DNA from: Azospirillum ramasamyi
GTDB taxonomy: Bacteria; Pseudomonadota; Alphaproteobacteria; Azospirillales; Azospirillaceae
Assembly: GCF_003233655.1 (NCBI RefSeq)
Contig: NZ_CP029829.1
Coordinates: 215,001-279,000, forward strand
Reading direction: 5' to 3'
DNA length: 64,000 nucleotides
Shown here piece after piece: positions 62,703-64,000 of the stretch; the first letter of the stretch is position 1, and each line of letters begins with the position of its first letter. A program made the translations under genes and the position numbers. The notes under the pieces were generated by a model. The model worked only from the letters and a program-made list of their open reading frames with translations, ran no database searches and was not told where the DNA came from.

Positions 62703-64000
62703 CCCCGCCTGCCAGCCAGCGACCCGAAACGCTCGACCCCGCCGACTACGAATCCGCCAAGCGGATGGTGCAGAGCGAGGATCCGGCGGTCCGCCGCAAG
62801 GTCGCCGAGCATCCCAAGACCCGCCCGGAGCTTTTGTACTTCCTTGCCGCCGACGCCGCGGCGGAGGTGCGGCGGGCCATCGCGACCAACGCCGGCACCC
62901 CGCGTCAGGCCGATTTGCTGCTGGCCAAGGACCGCGAGGTCATGGTGCGTCAGGCGGTGGCGCAGAAGATCGCCCGCCTGTTGCCCGAACTGTCGGCCGA
63001 TCAGGCGATCCAGATCGAGCGGCTGACGGTGGAATGCCTGGAGACGCTGGCCCGCGATCAGGCGACGGAGGTGCGCGGCATCCTGGCCGAAGCGCTGAAG
63101 GACCTGCCCGACGCCCCGCACGGCGTGATCAACCGGCTGGCCCGCGACGTGGAGCTGTCGGTCTGCGGCCCCGTCCTGCAGTATTCGCCGATCCTCACCG
63201 AAGAGGATCTGACCGACATCATCATGAAGGGGCCGGTGCGGGGCGCGATGACCGCCATCGCCAGCCGGCAGAACGTCACCGCCTCGGTCGCCGACGCCAT
63301 CGCGCGCTCGGACGACGAGGCGGCGGTGACGGCCCTGCTCGGCAACCCGTCGGCCCAGATCCGGGAGGAGACGCTCGACCGCATCCTCGACCAGGCGCCG
63401 CAGCACGAGCCCTGGCATTCGCCGCTGGTCCGCCGTCCGCGCCTGCCGGCGCGCGCGGTGGCGCGGCTGGCCAGCTTCGTCGCCGACAATCTGCTGAAGG
63501 TGCTGCAGGACCGCGACGACCTCGACCCCGCCGCGGCGCGCGGTCTGGTGGAGGCGGTGCGCCAGCGGGTGGGGCAGGCGGCCGGCGCCGCGCCCGGCCT
63601 GCCGCTCGGTCCGGTCGATTTCGGCGAGGAGGCGGTCGGCGGAGCCGCCGCAGGGCCGGAAAAGCCGGTGGAGCGCCCCAGCGACAAGGCGGCTCGCCTG
63701 AACAAGGAGGGTAAGCTGACCGAGAAGCTGATCGAAGGATCGATGGTGGAGGGCGACCGCGCTTTCGTCATGGCGGCGCTGGCGGAACTGTCGCAGATCG
63801 AGTTGGCGGTGGTGGACCGCATCGTCGCCACCCATGCGCCGCGCGCCGTCACCGCCCTGGTGTGGCGCGCCGGTCTCACCATGCGCTTCGCACGGCAGGT
63901 CCAGTTGCGGCTCGCCCAAATTCCGCCGAAAACGGCTCTTAATGCTCGCGACGGCACGCATTATCCGATGACCGATGACGAGATGCGTTGGCAGCTCGAA
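62699..64000 (+). CDS. DUF2336 protein, truncated by the window end
   Basis: 434 codons visible, open to the last base. It starts at a GTG at 62699 that overlaps the cyclase stop (GTGA), so translation is coupled. The N-terminal half is a helical HEAT-like repeat region (DPAVRRKVAEHPKTRPELLYFL, AAEVRRAIATNAGTP, VMVRQAVAQKIARL), as in DUF2336 proteins of alphaproteobacteria. No enzyme motif is seen. The coupling suggests it works with, or senses, the cyclic di-GMP made by the upstream enzyme. Confidence 0.85.
   Translation, partial: MTPPASQRPETLDPADYESAKRMVQSEDPAVRRKVAEHPKTRPELLYFLAADAAAEVRRAIATNAGTPRQADLLLAKDREVMVRQAVAQKIARLLPELSADQAIQIERLTVECLETLARDQATEVRGILAEALKDLPDAPHGVINRLARDVELSVCGPVLQYSPILTEEDLTDIIMKGPVRGAMTAIASRQNVTASVADAIARSDDEAAVTALLGNPSAQIREETLDRILDQAPQHEPWHSPLVRRPRLPARAVARLASFVADNLLKVLQDRDDLDPAAARGLVEAVRQRVGQAAGAAPGLPLGPVDFGEEAVGGAAAGPEKPVERPSDKAARLNKEGKLTEKLIEGSMVEGDRAFVMAALAELSQIELAVVDRIVATHAPRAVTALVWRAGLTMRFARQVQLRLAQIPPKTALNARDGTHYPMTDDEMRWQLE

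Overview
The window is high-GC chromosomal DNA from an alphaproteobacterium. The closest fit I can offer is an Azospirillum-like Rhodospirillales; this is inferred from the 23S-5S-tRNA-fMet order, phosphatidylcholine synthase, DUF2336 and the GC/codon style, and was not checked by any search. It opens with the 3' end of a 23S rRNA gene, a 5S gene and tRNA-fMet.

Region 1 (1.1-10.4 kb) looks like an accessory islet next to tRNA-fMet. A complete IS66-type element (1284-3918) has 8-bp target duplications and a tandemly doubled left end, and it splits what looks like the tail of an old site-specific recombinase. Behind it, on the minus strand, lies a four-gene acid-resistance operon: glutamate decarboxylase gadB, Glu/GABA antiporter gadC, glutaminase glsA and an amino-acid permease. 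An IS3-type transposase scrap closes the segment.

Region 2 (10.5-36 kb) is mostly metabolic and housekeeping. It holds a zinc alcohol dehydrogenase, a LysR regulator facing a cupin that resembles manganese hydroxynitrile lyases, and a metallo-beta-lactamase-fold protein. Next come tyrS, a DUF882/M15 protein, radC, cytochrome b561 and a two-component system. A 2-hydroxyacid dehydrogenase and an RraA-like aldolase are followed by two convergent TctC/Bug receptors. Then come rpmJ, the glycolate oxidase operon glcDEF, phosphatidylcholine synthase, DUF72, a large DUF2339 membrane protein and a hydroxyacid-oxoacid transhydrogenase.

Region 3 (37.3-51.9 kb) is a urea/nickel module. It has an ECF nickel importer (nikK-M-L-Q-O), NikR, and a long minus-strand run ureA-ureB-ureC-crcB-crcB-ureE-ureF-ureG-ureD-urea transporter-amt-anion transporter. 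Two CrcB/Fluc fluoride-channel genes sit inside the urease operon, which is striking because fluoride inhibits urease. A NikR-type operator lies in front of nikK. Together the genes would import urea and nickel, build and protect urease, and move ammonium.

Region 4 (52.8-64 kb) is chromosomal: an acyl-CoA dehydrogenase, a lytic transglycosylase-like protein, cobT, a YIP1-family membrane protein, dapE, dapD, a pyrimidine 5'-nucleotidase, a PAS-GAF-GGDEF diguanylate cyclase, and a DUF2336 protein cut by the window end. Many start sites were moved inward from the longest open frame using Shine-Dalgarno spacing and family length.
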